NCBI GenBank assembly: GCA_031216445.1
Contig: CM062210.1
Location: 5,328,501-5,392,500 of the forward strand
Length of the DNA stretch: 64,000 nt
Direction: 5' to 3'
DNA from: Lateolabrax maculatus
Taxonomy: Eukaryota > Chordata > Actinopteri > Acropomatiformes > Lateolabracidae
Shown here: positions 10,881-22,480 of the stretch, in pieces
How the letters are laid out: each line of letters opens with the position of its first letter
Numbering within the stretch: the stretch's first letter is position 1
Notes under the pieces: generated by a model
What the model was told of the DNA's origin: nothing
What the model saw: the letters and a program-made list of their open reading frames with translations, nothing else
Database searches by the model: none
Made by a program: the position numbers and the translations under genes

Positions 10881-13690
10881 AAGTTGAAACCAGCAAATGT
10901 TTGGCATGTTTTCTTGACAAACGACTAAAATGAAGGGAAAAAATGTAATTTAAAAGAGAGTTATGGGGTGGTTGTGTTTGTCTGCCAAATATGTCAATTA
11001 AAAAAGATAAAAGACTTAAACAATAAATCTATCCAAATTGTTGGAATTCATTTTTTCGGGCATTAATCTAAAGGAGACCTTGATGATCCAAACATGGTTT
11101 TAGAGAACTTTTAATTCCTGGTTTGGAAAAACTGTTAAAGTAGTTGGCCATAATAATGGCTACTAGCAGCTTTGGTACAAAAATTTTTTGCCACCTTCCT
11201 TCAAAAAACTTCTTCTATGAGCAGGAATGAGTGTGTTGCACGCTGTTTTCATACCATCCCTGTGTGAAAAGCAAACTAAAAAGAACTACCTGCACGGACA
11301 TGCTGTAAAGGATCATCTCTGATGCGGCTTTCAGCGGAGCACTTTCTGTAAGGACTAAGTTAGGTATGAATGAGGTGCACCCTGGGTCACGGACCAAAAC
11401 TGCGTGCCTCATTTAGTGTTGTTAGTCGTTCCTCTCTTTCCTGTTGGTTTGTACCATCGGTTTTGTCTGACGCTCAATCTGCAGCCCGGTCAGACGGGGA
11501 CGAGGGCGGAGCTGTCTGCGGTGCTGAACGAGATACAAAAGGTTTTTTAAGGTCTGTTGCGCCTCTCTGTCTGGGAAGCAAACACAACAAAAGGCCTCGA
11601 CCTCGCAGCTGCCTGATCGTCACATGACGCAATTTTAATTTCACAGCCCTGAAATTATTAATGGATATGTTTGAGCTGGACTCCAGAGAGGGAGGGTGTC
11701 TATAGATACGGAAACAAACACAACCCAGGTATGTATAAATATTTGAGGTAATACTGTTGCTGGCTGAGGAATCAAGGGGAAAAAAAGGGTTCTGGAGGTA
11801 AATTGCAGTGGAAAGACAGAGGCACAGAGAATAAGTAATCACTAAGGACAAACCTGTGTTCCTCTGTCAAGAAAACAAGGATCCGTGACTCCCCGAAGGA
11901 ACCTGCCCATGTGTTTTATTGGTCTCATTTGTTGCCTTACATCTCTGTCTCCCAGACTACTCTTGCTTCCTTTTCTGCCCTCGGCCTCACCATATCCCTC
12001 AACATCTCCACCCCCCCCCACTTTCCCTCCCTCTATCACCTTCCTTTCCCTCGCACATGCACTCACACAAAACGATATATAACCCCGCCGCGCCATCCGT
12101 CACTCTCTCTCACATCCCGTATTTCTTCCTGTGTCTCTGTGCGCACCGAGGAAGCTCATTATGAGACATTTCAGTGCTGGGCATCACCTGTGGGGCCCTT
12201 TTCTATTCGACACCTGTGCCGCCAACCAAAAGCTTGCCGAGTATCATTTCTCCCCTCCTTTCATTAGGCAGGGATGAATAACAGCAGAGCAATAGAAGTC
12301 GAAGCTTTGAATAAATCAAGGCAATAAACTGAGACATATGGCAACATATTGCTGGGGAATCACTGGGATGAGAAAGTACTCCTGTGAAAACCAACAGGAC
12401 CGAAAAACATAAGGATGTGGGCGAGTCTTGCAGAGAACCGGAGGACACCCTCGTATTCCTGGATGGAATATGAATGAACCACTGGGGCAGGAACTAAACC
12501 TGCTGGTCCTGCCGAAGCCACGACAATTAGGCGGTAATCTGTCTGTCTCTCTCGGTTTTCTTCCTGAAAGGCAGGAGGGAAAACCAGCTAATAACGCGAG
12601 GCTTGAGAGGACAGCCAACAGGCACGGTTAGCAGGGGTCGCCGCAAGGTCAGAGAAGAGACGGATGGATTGTGTCAGATGAGCCAAAGAACTTCTTTGTA
12701 TTAGTGTGAGCAGAGTGTTGGAAAATGGACAGGAGGGCAGATTCCTGAATTTCTTACGCAAGACGCTGCTCTCATCAGCCATAACTATTTGCTATTGGAA
12801 TAACAAGAATTCAATCACTCTGCCTTCAGCAGCTCATTCTGCACAGGCTTTTCGTGAAAACGTGATGATAAAGACTATTGGCAAGCCACCTCCATCAATG
12901 CAGTCAGTCATAATCAAGATAAACCAACATTCAAACTGCATTGATCATTAATAAAATACAGGCTCAATACCATTTCCATCTAGAGCAGAGATTTGGAGCA
13001 AGCTCCTTAGACCAAAACCCACTTAAAGTGACTGATGCCCTTGTTTGGAATAACACCAACTGTGGCTGCAAACACACCAAGAGCAGCAATTTGCATGTCA
13101 AACGCCCACGCTTTTATGTCAAATTTCCTCAGCCGTTACAGAAAACCCAGCAACTAAAACACAGCTGATTGTGTTGGGTTTCTGCCGCTGCAAATGACCT
13201 GTTTGGACACCTGCTGTGGTGCAGCACAGAAGCTATAATTGACAAAACAACAATTGATGGGAGTCAGTTAGCACCTTAAATATGTCTGGCTTCTCATACA
13301 GAGACTGAAAATAAATGGGCAGGAATTCGGTCTTTTCCTTAAGCACATCTGGCTCCTAACAAACACGCAATTTACTATCTGTTGCAGTAGATACGGCATC
13401 AAGATATGATGTTTAATAGAATAGCTTAATAATTAGTCGGTGTTTTAGGAAGGACAATTAGTGCTTTTAACCCACAGGAAGATTTTGAGATATTACTGTA
13501 TCAACATGGAACAGAGTTGTGTGGTATATTCAAAGATATTTTGGGCATTCAGGACACCAGAGGTACAAGTCTTGCCTTGACAATGTTAGGTGATTAACAG
13601 TTGGAGCACTTCCAAGCCTGGGCATTAACAAAAGATGGCCAATTTAGTTTTGCAGGTATTTTGCTCATAAGCCAAGGTATTGAACAAACT
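10881..13690. other. Intron, no gene seen
   Basis: Mixed composition with locally GC-richer sequence at about 11340-11620 and a C/T-rich stretch at 11940-12060. Open frames there lie within low-complexity C/T or G/A sequence and lack family resemblance. Confidence 0.5.
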
Positions 13691-13694
13691 GAAC

Positions 13695-13885
13695 AAACAG
13701 GTGAACTAATTTGGCCCGATGTTGGTGCTAGATGAAGAGTCAGAGGACCACCAAAGTCCGTAGGACACATCGCCTGGGGACTGTGAAAGCCTGTACAAAT
13801 TTTAATGGAAATACATTCAATATTTGTTGTGATAGGTCAGTTTGGACCAAAGATGGATAAACCAACACTGCCATCACGAGAGTCA
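13695..13885 (+). repeat. Dispersed repeat, 'accaccaaagtc..gacc' family, copy 1
   Basis: Contains in order 'ggaccaccaaagtccgtag', 'tggggactgtgaaagcctgt', 'acattcaatatttgttgtga' and 'tttggaccaaagatgg'. The same blocks recur at 22265-22480, and they match a common fish repeat that I know by pattern. Confidence 0.65.
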
Positions 13886-15799
13886 CACGGCTGGAGTGAC
13901 AAGAAATTCTCATACAATCTGTGTCTTAAAATGAACTTAATTTCAGATTATGGGTCAAATTTGGATGAATTTGGCAGCAACAGCATTGTTTTTTTTTTTG
14001 TCCTAGTTGCTGCGCCGAAGTGTTCTTGGATTCATCAGCACGTTGCAGCTGTGTCAAAGGGATTAAACCTGTGATATTTCATTTATAGGGCAGTCTTGCT
14101 AACCTAGAACACTCCGCAACCATCGAGGTACAAAAAGTCTTCTGCTGATTACCTAAAAAGCTTTTGGTGTCACCTTTTGAGTCATATCGCGGACGTGCAG
14201 CACAGGTGATTGACTGCAATAAACTCCCTTTCAGACGCATCAGCGAGGACCTTGAAGGAAAGAGAAAAATGTTCCTTTCTTTTCCAAAAACAGAGAAAAA
14301 TCCCCCCCCCCCCCCCGACGAGAGCTGATGGCTCTACAACAAATTTGTCACTTTTTCCCTTTGAGTGTTCTTTCATTTCATTCTCCTCTCCTCGCAGACG
14401 GCAACTGTCTATTTGATGAGATAAACATTAAAAGGCAGAGACGGAGAAAGAGAAAGAATGGCAGAGCGGGACGCAGAGGGAGCTGCCGATCATCTCCTCA
14501 CGGAACGAAAAACTCTGTTCAATTAATTAAGACGTTGGGGAGATTGCCGCCAAAGTAACTAATCATGCAAATTGTTCCTCAGCGGGAGGGACGAAGGCAC
14601 ACAGACAGGAGCTGAATCAAGCAGGTGATGGACGTGCAGACGGGACAGGGAGGGACGTGGGAAACCTCGTCTCTGAACTCCTCGCTGAATTGTGAGGCTG
14701 GGCCGGTCGGCGAGGAAGGCAGGAGGTCTGAGATGAAGGAACTGCCGCATCCAATACCCGACGCCGTACATCATGACCTGCAGGCGAGGCCCTGGCTGCT
14801 GTGGGCATCATAAAACTTCACAGACGCCTTTCATCTTTCCTTCTCTGATATATTTCCAAGGACTGATAAAGGCCACGTTGCAGGTATAGACAGACGACTT
14901 AAACCGACAGATTTCCCCCAAAATCTCAGAGTGAATTACAATCAAATTCGTAGTTAAAAGTGGACCCTTGCCGTGCCCCGGCAGGTTCTAATTTTCACAT
15001 TTCCCTACTTCATGTTAAATCAGACATCACATTTTATTCACTTTACCCTCAGACATTAGCCTTGCTCTTACTTCTCTGAGCCAGCTGAGCCCCTCAATCA
15101 AGGTCACAGGGCACTGCTGTCCCTTCAAACTGAAATAACCATCTACCTTTTCCTCTCAACACGGAAAAAAGCTTGTTTACCGACACCCCTCAACAACAGG
15201 CGAGTGGCGGCAGGCTAACGCGGTGGACGGCTGTTGTCTAATTACATTGAGAAAAAAAAAGAGTGGCGAGGAGACAGGGGGACTATCTGCATTTCAAAGG
15301 TGCTGTTCTTGGAACCTTTGAAGATCAAACATCAAACGGGACTATTCAGGAGTACCGTGAATCAAAGTTAGGTGAAACGCGTTCGCCCTACATTTTTCTG
15401 TTTGAATTCAAAATTTTGGTTTACACATCATTCGCGTCACGTTGGGGCACAATGTAAAAATTTCATTTTATGATCCATTTCATTAAACTGACTCTCACTT
15501 GGGGGTGGTATGACGATATATCGCCAGTGTGAGCAGTGTTGCAAATCAGTGAGTAGCTGCTTTCTGGCAATATTGGATTTTGTGTGTGATTTTGGCATCA
15601 ACAAGATGAGGTACAGTCACATATCTGGCTACTTTATCCATTAACAATGATATCACTATATATGAATATCAATTTTGTGATATAACATTATATTATATCA
15701 ACTAGTAAAACATCAATTTAAATTAATCAAACTGATGCTAAGAAAATGAATCTGCATTATGTTAATTCCGGATTATTTGTGATAAGAATATGAAACAAA
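13886..15799. other. Intron, no gene seen
   Basis: No exon was recognised. An octamer-type ATGCAAAT lies at 14565-14572 beside AT-rich aattaattaa sequence. A 'gacgatatatcgcc' segment near 15511 resembles the 'gggcgatat' MITE-like repeats of fish. Confidence 0.5.
14302..14316. repeat. C15 homopolymer
   Basis: Fifteen consecutive C on the plus strand, next to an A-rich stretch. Confidence 0.95.
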
Positions 15800-15965
15800 A
15801 TCGTTAATTTCCATAATTATCAACTTCCAGCTTCTTAAATATGATGCTCTTTGTCATACATGATAGTAAACTAAATATATTATAGTTTTGGGTTGTTGGT
15901 CAGATATAACATTGTCACATTGGGCTCGTGGAAATTTTAATGGCCATTTTTCACTACTATAGATA
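15800..15965 (-). repeat. AATCGATTA-family repeat, truncated copy
   Basis: Minus orientation. It carries 'ccagcttcttaaatatgat' (shared with 10540-10558), 'catgatagtaaact', 'gttttgggttgttggtcag' and 'ggccatttttcactact', in the order expected for the reversed repeat. Confidence 0.6.
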
Positions 15966-16274
15966 GTGAGAATAAATTCAACATTAAGATTCCGAGCCAT
16001 CCACTCCTAACCTTCAAATAAAACCTGCACCTTCACAACTTTGAAGGTGACACAAGCTTCAACACACTGGTGTATTATGTTGAGCTCCAGATATCCTTTT
16101 CCTAAAAAAAGAAAATCTCAGCAGCTAAATTTTATTATTTGCAGAATCTAAAATTTGCTTTGGATAATATACAAATATTTCAGTGGATTGCTTTACTAAA
16201 TGCAGAAAATATACAGTTGGTTTCACTGCACAAGAACCCCATATAAATTATAAACTTCACACAGCAAATATTTT

Positions 16275-16540
16275 TTTCCTTATTGATTAATTAAACATAA
16301 TGATTCATTCGGACAATTATTATCAGTCAATCCGCCGATTATTTACTAATTATTGGTTAATTTATAAGATGGGAAATTTTGCTACTTTCTGACACCCAAC
16401 ACCCAAGTTGACATATTCAATGTACTTGTTTTGTCCAACCAACTGTCCAAAACCATAGACATCATATCAATATCACAGAAAACCAGCAAATATATCCATT
16501 TTAGAGCCTTAAACCAGTTCGGTTTCTCTGTTGTAGGATT
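16275..16540 (+). repeat. AATCGATTA-family repeat, plus copy
   Basis: Begins with alternating attgattaattaaac/cgattatttactaatta, then 'acttgttttgtccaaccaac', 'tgtccaaaaccatagacatc' and 'gaaaaccagcaaatat', which is the plus-orientation order of the family. Confidence 0.65.
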
Positions 16541-17484
16541 TCAGCAAACTCACCGTCTTCCCTGACGTGACAACAATGACAAGTTTCTCAGAAAAAAATA
16601 AAATAAAACCACATCTGCCTTATATCCCTCCGCTCAATAATACAGACCAGACTTCACTAAACATCTATCTATTTGAATAAGTATGTATATGTCTACAACA
16701 TCTCAGTGAGCATCCCATTACAAAACCGGAGCATCTCTCCCTCTGTAAACACTCAAGTGTGACTTTCAGTCTGCTGGTTTGCCTCGGTGCCGCATGAACC
16801 AAAGTCCAAGGGGATCAGCTCATAATCCCCGGCCCCTTCAGGCACCGGCAGAACAGATAAAAGCATGGCATCGGTTTGGGATCACATCCCTCTGTGTGAC
16901 CTGTAAAACCCAGCGAGCTGTCTCACGTGAGTCAACAATGATGCACTTTAAAAAGCGGACGATTCGGGCGGCTGGACACGGCACGGGGAGGGAGCTTAGC
17001 GGGGGAGAGCGAGGCATGAAAACAAACCCCTAGCATTAAGAAGAAGTGTGAAACAATCATGACAACCGGTGATAATCAGGTTAACTCCATCGACTTTCCT
17101 CACTGCTAAAAATAGGCCCTTTTTGGCTCTTTGGGGTTGAACCGACAACAGAATTCTGCTTAAAATCCCCAATTACACATTCATATTTTATTTTTACTGA
17201 CTGAGGAAAAATTTGACAGGCGTATTTCTGGCCTGCATGCATTCAAACGTCACATTTCACATTTCGCACTCACCTTTCAGATAACACGGTAAGCATCCCT
17301 ACATAGGTGTGTGAGTGTGCGTGTCAGCGTGCTTGCCATGACACTTGACAGACACGAAATCTCACCATTCTTCAGCCTGGTACACTGCTGCAGTCATATC
17401 TGTCGACTGTGCACATTAGATCCAATATTAATACACGCCATTCAGAAAACCATGTTGCTCTAAATATTCTGCTTCTTCATGATA

Positions 17485-17498
17485 ACACACACACACAC

Positions 17499-17540
<42 letters not shown>
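17485..17540. repeat. (AC)28 microsatellite with one G interruption
   Basis: 56 bp of AC broken by a single ACGC at about 17501-17504. A shorter (GT)8 lies at 17674-17689. Confidence 0.97.
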
Positions 17541-17546
<6 letters not shown>

Positions 17547-18300
17547 GCTATTTTGCAACATCTGATTCTCCAAAGAGCTTACTGCGTGCAGGATTACGGA
17601 TAATAAAGGTGTCATTTTCTTTGGTAGAGTTGCTGTTTTCTTCGTGCATTAGCGCTTGTATGCAGAAGTCACCGTGTGTGTGTGTGTGTTAGTGTGTCAC
17701 TGAATGCTTGTCTTTATTTCACACTGATTGGCGCCTCTCCTGGCAACAGTCCAAAACAGCCTTTGCTCCACTAAATGCGACTGGAGCTGCTGGTGGGAGA
17801 GACGAGGACTCTGGGGGAGCGACATCTTGTGACAACTCTGTCACATTATTTCATCATCGATAGGAGTCTCATTAGGTCCTTTCTGACAGATAAAAATCCA
17901 ATTTTCAGTACAGAGTGGAGTGTGAAACGGTTGCTTGGACAGAAAATATAAAGCGTGGAAGCACAGCTGGTAAATTTTTGAAACTATAGCAACTGCATCT
18001 TAGGTGGCAACTAAAGTATCTGGAACGGATTATATTCTGTAATTGCTTGTGATTTATTCAAGAGAAGCAGAGCAGCAGACTAACAGCTCCACCAAGGATT
18101 GTGTTGTGCACAATTTGTATTCTTTCCCATGGACAAGCAGGCGAGAATTTAGGCAAAATGGAGCTAAGCTGAAAAGGAGTCTAGTCTGTAAGGCAGAAAA
18201 ACACACAAAACACACACACAGACTCACTCAACTACCCTTGACACATGGCTTGAGATACATGGAGGACATCTGACAGAAGATGTAACAGCCTGCCTGTTGT

Positions 18301-18355
18301 GCCCCCTCCCCCACCTCCCCCGCCCCTCCCCCTCCTCCCCCACCTCCCCCCTCAT
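18301..18355. repeat. C-rich polypyrimidine tract
   Basis: Near-pure C with regularly spaced T or A (cccctcccccacctccccc pattern). The opposite strand is G-rich, with several G4-G6 runs that could form a G-quadruplex. Confidence 0.9.
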
Positions 18356-20335
18356 TCCACCATCAGCCGCAGTGGGAAACAAATAGAGCCACAAACTAAC
18401 ATCTGCAGCACATAAAGACACATTCACGTATCACGCGCTGCAGCCTTCAATCACAACAGAGACTGCAACCGAAACCCGAAGAGCTGATGCTCCCAGATGT
18501 GGGGGAAAAAAATAAATAAAAAGCTGCAGAGAAGAGACCAAAGAGCATGTGTCTATAGGAAATTTCTTTGTATTGTGAATTTTTATAAGCGCCTATCAGG
18601 CTTTTAAGTCTTCTCCTGCTTCAAAATAAATTCACACAACCAAATACTGTACACAGAAGGGTTGGGCGATATGGTAAACTCACCAAAACCGTCTTGGTTA
18701 GTCTTTCCACGGCTCCAACAATCACCAACTCTGGTTTGGTCGAAATAAAACCTTAATTCACAAAGTTGCATGTGAAAATATTCCAGCTCTACACGCTGAT
18801 TTTAGCTGGCAGACCACTAAATTAGCAAAAATAATATGAAAAAACCACCCCCAAAAATAGATATATTCAAAATCCCATTTGATCTCCAAAGATTCCTGAG
18901 CTGCAAAATCTTAAATATGTATGGACTTCAACTCAAACAGTCGTGCTCAGACTCGCACTAAAAAGAGCCCGGGAGGTTTTCCTTTCCTAATTAAATGAAT
19001 CACAAAAGGTAACACCATAAACACGCTGACAGGCACAGAGTTCACCTTTTGATAAAGAACAAAGCGAATACCGCAAAGATACATTTCCCGATGGGTGTTA
19101 CTGAACAGGGATGGGTTTTACACAGCACATCCATAACATCATAAAAGATTACTTCATAATTAATAAACAATAACTATTGTTTAAGAGAAGCTTTTAATGC
19201 GCTACATTTTTCTTTGTGTCACTGCTACGGAGAAAAAAAATAACGTGGCGAACAGTATCAAACTAACTCATCCCAAAAGTTACACCTACACAAACCTCCT
19301 CACAGTTATTTGTCGCTCACACATCCATCGTGCCAACACTGCTGAGTTTATATGCCACCGGAAAAAAAAGCCCTGTAGGAGGGAGATTTCACCCTTCAGG
19401 TACAACAGTACTTCATTATTTTTTGCGAGCACCTATTCCAGCCGCCAGTGCTTGACAATGCCCGAGCTTGAACCCACCGAGCCTCTGAATTTGCAGTTTA
19501 GGGAGTGCCCGAGTTTGCGGCACTATGAGACGCGTAAGGAGCTGAACCAGGTGTTTAAAGTGAGCGATCTGTTGAATTGAGTGCATTTATATCAGTGCAC
19601 CTAACGACACAACACCCCCAACTGTAGTTCTTCTCCTTTTTCTAAACACACCGGCATACAATAGGTACTCTGAACGCCACAAAACCACACAGAAATGCCG
19701 CATCCCGGACACATTTCGAGCACCAGCCACCTTGTCCGCTTCTTAAAATACAACAGGGGCTTCTACCTGCTGTCTAGAGGCACTGGCCGTCTTTCTGACC
19801 CAATAGCAGACAGAAAGTCCTGAACAGCCTCTCAAACAAGCTCAACATCTTCCCCAATTTGAGCCCACGCGCAGATTCATTGGGTTCTTTTTTCTTTTCA
19901 CCGTCTCCCTGCTCTTTGGCTAAGGAGCTCCTGGATTTCTTCGCCCGCTCTGTCTCTTGACACTGACTCTTCTGTGCCTGGCGTCCAAATTTGGGTTTCC
20001 TCCCACCTCGTCTATACACGCACAGGCTGTACATGCAGAAAGTCATGCAGTGTTATCCATCTGTAGCCAACGCAGTGCACAATATAGTTTTGCATTTCAT
20101 CTGTTGAGGAGAAAATCCGGTCGTCTTTTCTCACAAAGCAGCGGCCAAAAACCTGTGTCACACTGTGTAAAGCTGGCTGTAAAATGTGTGCCAAAAAACA
20201 AGTGAACCAACGGGTTATTAGAGAACCACAACACGCATATGCTTTAAATATCAGCGCATCCTCTGGCCCCATGCAGCTCTAACAGGCTTAGGATTCTCCA
20301 GGCTTCATGATACCAAGCCCTATTAAACATTCACA

Positions 20336-20675
20336 GGGCTGCATCTGACAATTATTTCATTATCAATCAATCTGCTAATTGTTTTTCTCAACTAATTGAT
20401 TCGTCACATCACCACTTGGTCCATAAAATATTGAAAAATCCAAATTTGCCACCGTCACTATCTGCCAAAAGACCAAGGTGACACCTTCAAATTGCTTCCT
20501 TTGTCTGACTCACAATCCATAACCAGAAGATAATCAGGCCACAGTCACAAAAGTGGCAAATCCTCACGCCCGGAGGCTTGAACTCGGTAACGATTGACAT
20601 TTCCGCTTGAAAAATGACAGTAAACGATTCACTGACCATCTTATCGCTCATGTCTAATTCTTTGAGCTCCACTGT
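20336..20675 (+). repeat. AATCGATTA-family repeat, near full-length copy
   Basis: Starts with 'gggctgcatctgacaatta', continues with 'caatctgctaattgtttt', 'ataaaatattgaaaaatcc', 'aaggtgacaccttcaaat' and 'ttgtctgactcacaatcc', and ends with 'cgcttgaaaaatgac' and 'ctaattctttgagctccact'. This is the most complete of the five copies in the window. Confidence 0.7.
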
Positions 20676-20677
20676 CA

Positions 20678-20680
20678 CCC

Positions 20681-20725
<45 letters not shown>
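20678..20725. repeat. C20 homopolymer joined to (AC)14
   Basis: Twenty C (20678-20697) run directly into a CA repeat. It directly follows the 3' end of the AATCGATTA-family copy. Confidence 0.95.
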
Positions 20726-20727
<2 letters not shown>

Positions 20728-20857
20728 GTGGTGCCTTCAGGACCCTCATTGCTCCATTTAGACCTCAATCTGTACGTCAGCACAAACATTTCACTTCTTC
20801 ACCATATCAGTGAAGCACTTAATGGAGAACAAACTGTGTATTCACTATAGAGGAGTG

Positions 20858-20860
<3 letters not shown>

Positions 20861-20889
<29 letters not shown>
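20861..20889. repeat. (GT)14 microsatellite
   Basis: 29 bp of uninterrupted GT on the plus strand, 135 bp after the CA repeat in the opposite phase, so the pair could fold as CA/TG arms. Confidence 0.95.
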
Positions 20890-20891
<2 letters not shown>

Positions 20892-21235
20892 TAAAGCACC
20901 AGCAGGACAGTTTTTTTCTCATGAAAATAGCACTTCAGAGACCAAGTCCTGTTTACTTGAATTCGCATTTCTCAGCAGAAAAAAAGGGGGCTGGATTGTA
21001 ACTGAGCCCCACACTTGCATCGCTAACAGCCGCCCCTGATAACTCGACACATTTGGGCGATGATGAGAGCCAGCTTCATCTTCATCTTCATCAGCAGGAC
21101 GAGTCCCTCCTGACAACAGACAACACACAACACACAACGGAGCAGGTGCACGACGCGGGGCGGCCAGCGTGCAGCAGGTGACTCCACTTGATGTGAGTTG
21201 GGCAAGTTAACCGGTGAAAGATTGAGAGAGAAAGA

Positions 21236-21276
21236 AGAAAAACAAAAAAACAAAAAAAAACCAAAAAAAAAAACCA
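21236..21276. repeat. A-rich low-complexity tract
   Basis: Runs of 5-11 A separated by single C or CC at the left edge of the CpG-rich patch. On the minus strand it is a T-rich tract. Confidence 0.85.
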
Positions 21277-21493
21277 GACACGAGTATACGATGTTAGAGA
21301 CAAAGAGGAAATCTTCCACGGCGGGGGCGCCCTGAAAGCACCACATCTCATGCAAATTGCAACATTTTGGGTCGTGCACGCGGCTCGCAGAGACCCGGGG
21401 GAGATCTCGGCTCGACCCTCGCAACTTTGTGTCGGGCGACAGCGGCGCGGGGACAATGTCGCCGCGCCGCCGAGCGCCATTGAACTCACTCAC

Positions 21494-21530
21494 ATCGGTG
21501 GTTGCGACGCTTCCCCTTGTACATGGTCAT
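21494..21530 (-). CDS. ralyl: Candidate alternative first coding exon of ralyl
   Basis: Minus strand. The ATG at 21530-21528 (G at -3) opens MTMYKGKRRNHR plus one base, ending at CGAT|gtgagtg (GT at 21493-21492). The leftover single base is exactly what exon B (starting AC) needs, and T|AC would give Tyr followed by INMAGEPKP. The frame stays open upstream past the Ser/Pro-rich translation of the pyrimidine tract to a stop near 21724, with no earlier in-frame ATG. If used, the isoform would replace the 85-residue RRM part with 12 basic residues. This is inference: the phase match has a one-in-three chance of being accidental, the donor lacks the usual AG before GT, and no expression data are available. 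Confidence 0.4.
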
Positions 21531-21590
21531 CGCGTACGGGTCCAGCTTTGCGCTCGTTAAGATCCGCTGTCGGGCGCCAGAGAGACACAC

Positions 21591-21643
21591 GGAGGAGGAG
21601 GAGGAAGAAGAAGAAGAAGAAGAGGAGGAGGAGGAGGAGGAGG
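21591..21643. repeat. GGA/GAA polypurine repeat
   Basis: 53 bp of pure purine on the plus strand made of GGA and GAA triplets, a candidate for triplex DNA. It lies in the putative 5' leader, where the minus-strand transcript would carry a UCC/UUC pyrimidine tract. Confidence 0.95.
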
Positions 21644-22264
21644 TCGGGACTTTCGGGCTCGCTGCGATACTTCGGGGATGGACGGAAAATGAGCCGCTCC
21701 GACGGAGAGCTGGAGGCGCTGCTCAGGACGGGACCGTACCATTCACAGGAGGGGGGGGCGCTGCTGTGCGTCTCGTGCACACGCACGCCGGTGGGGTGCT
21801 GGTCTCAAATAAACAAAACCGGGAAGCGAATGTGGTGAAATGAGGAAAATTAAAGAGCCGTGACTTTATAGAACAACTGTAGGGTATTCTGCCACGATTC
21901 ATTTTGATCACATCTACCCTCAATTTATTTTACGTTGGAAAAACCGTTCTGTTCGGTTTCACTGATTATGGCAGAAATTCTTTATTTTGACCATGTTTTA
22001 TTGTTATAAATCAAGGTTTTCTTCATTCAAATAAGTTGTATGTAGGCTGAAAGTTATATTATTATGTATCGTTATTTACTGTTGCTTATACCTTTTTCAA
22101 TAAAGTTTATTTGAAAAAAAGAAAAACATTTTCTTTTTCAATTATCCCTTAATAAAAATAAATGTTGTGTTACATTTAAGAAGGATGCTTTAAAGAAATA
22201 TCACTAATCTATAGTTTAATAATACAATAGTTTTTTTTCTGTTCTATTACAACTCATCACAACA

Positions 22265-22480
22265 GGGACATGAATGTCTGTAGTGACTTTCGTGTAAATC
22301 CATCCGATAATCTCTACAAGAAGATGAGATCATCAAAGTCAGTGGGATTCATCCACTGGGGACATTAATGTCTGTATACATTTTCATGGCAATCCATCCA
22401 TTAGTTGTTAATTTATACCAGTCTGGACCAAAATGGTGGACAGACTGACTGACATTACCATTCATATTGCTGGCACTTTG
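22265..22480 (+). repeat. Dispersed repeat, 'accaccaaagtc..gacc' family, copy 2
   Basis: Shows two internal near-repeats: 'gacatgaatgtctgtagtga' with 'aatccatccgataatctcta', then 'gacattaatgtctgtataca' with 'ggcaatccatccattagttg', followed by 'accagtctggaccaaaatgg' and 'ggacagactgactgacatta'. Same family and orientation as 13695-13885. Confidence 0.7.

Larger units (their letters stand above)
16541..20335. other. Intron, no gene seen
   Basis: Contains the microsatellites listed separately, a C-rich tract at 18301-18355 and a 'gttgggcgatatggtaaact' motif at about 18661. An open frame at 19197-19580 (plus) and another at 20046-19774 (minus) show no recognisable domain and no convincing splice context. 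Confidence 0.5.
21490..21875 (-). promoter_or_regulatory. CpG-rich patch with TATA-like box: candidate internal ralyl promoter
   Basis: From about 21300 to 21840, CpG dinucleotides are far denser than in the surrounding AT-rich intron (for example the gcggcgcggggac and cgccgcgccgccgagcg segments). On the minus strand TATAAAG lies at 21870-21864, placing a start near 21840-21835. The following roughly 300 nt would be a 5' leader rich in TCC/TTC with upstream ATGs at 21786 and 21742. A POU octamer ATGCAAAT lies at 21350-21357. It could instead drive a plus-strand transcript; a minus-strand orientation is favoured by the donor and phase described for 21494-21530. Confidence 0.45.

Noticed and set aside
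12001..12096. Several overlapping open frames at 11.84-12.27 kb
   Set aside because: C/T-rich low-complexity sequence open in many frames, with no motif or splice context.
19197..20046. Open frames of 127 codons (plus) and 90 codons (minus)
   Set aside because: No recognisable domain; the minus frame is Lys/Glu-rich but otherwise unremarkable.
21350..21843. Plus-strand open frames in the CpG-rich patch (for example 21502-21843)
   Set aside because: They consist of poly-Glu/Arg translation of the purine repeat and CpG-rich sequence and match no family I know. They read as shadows of a GC-rich region.
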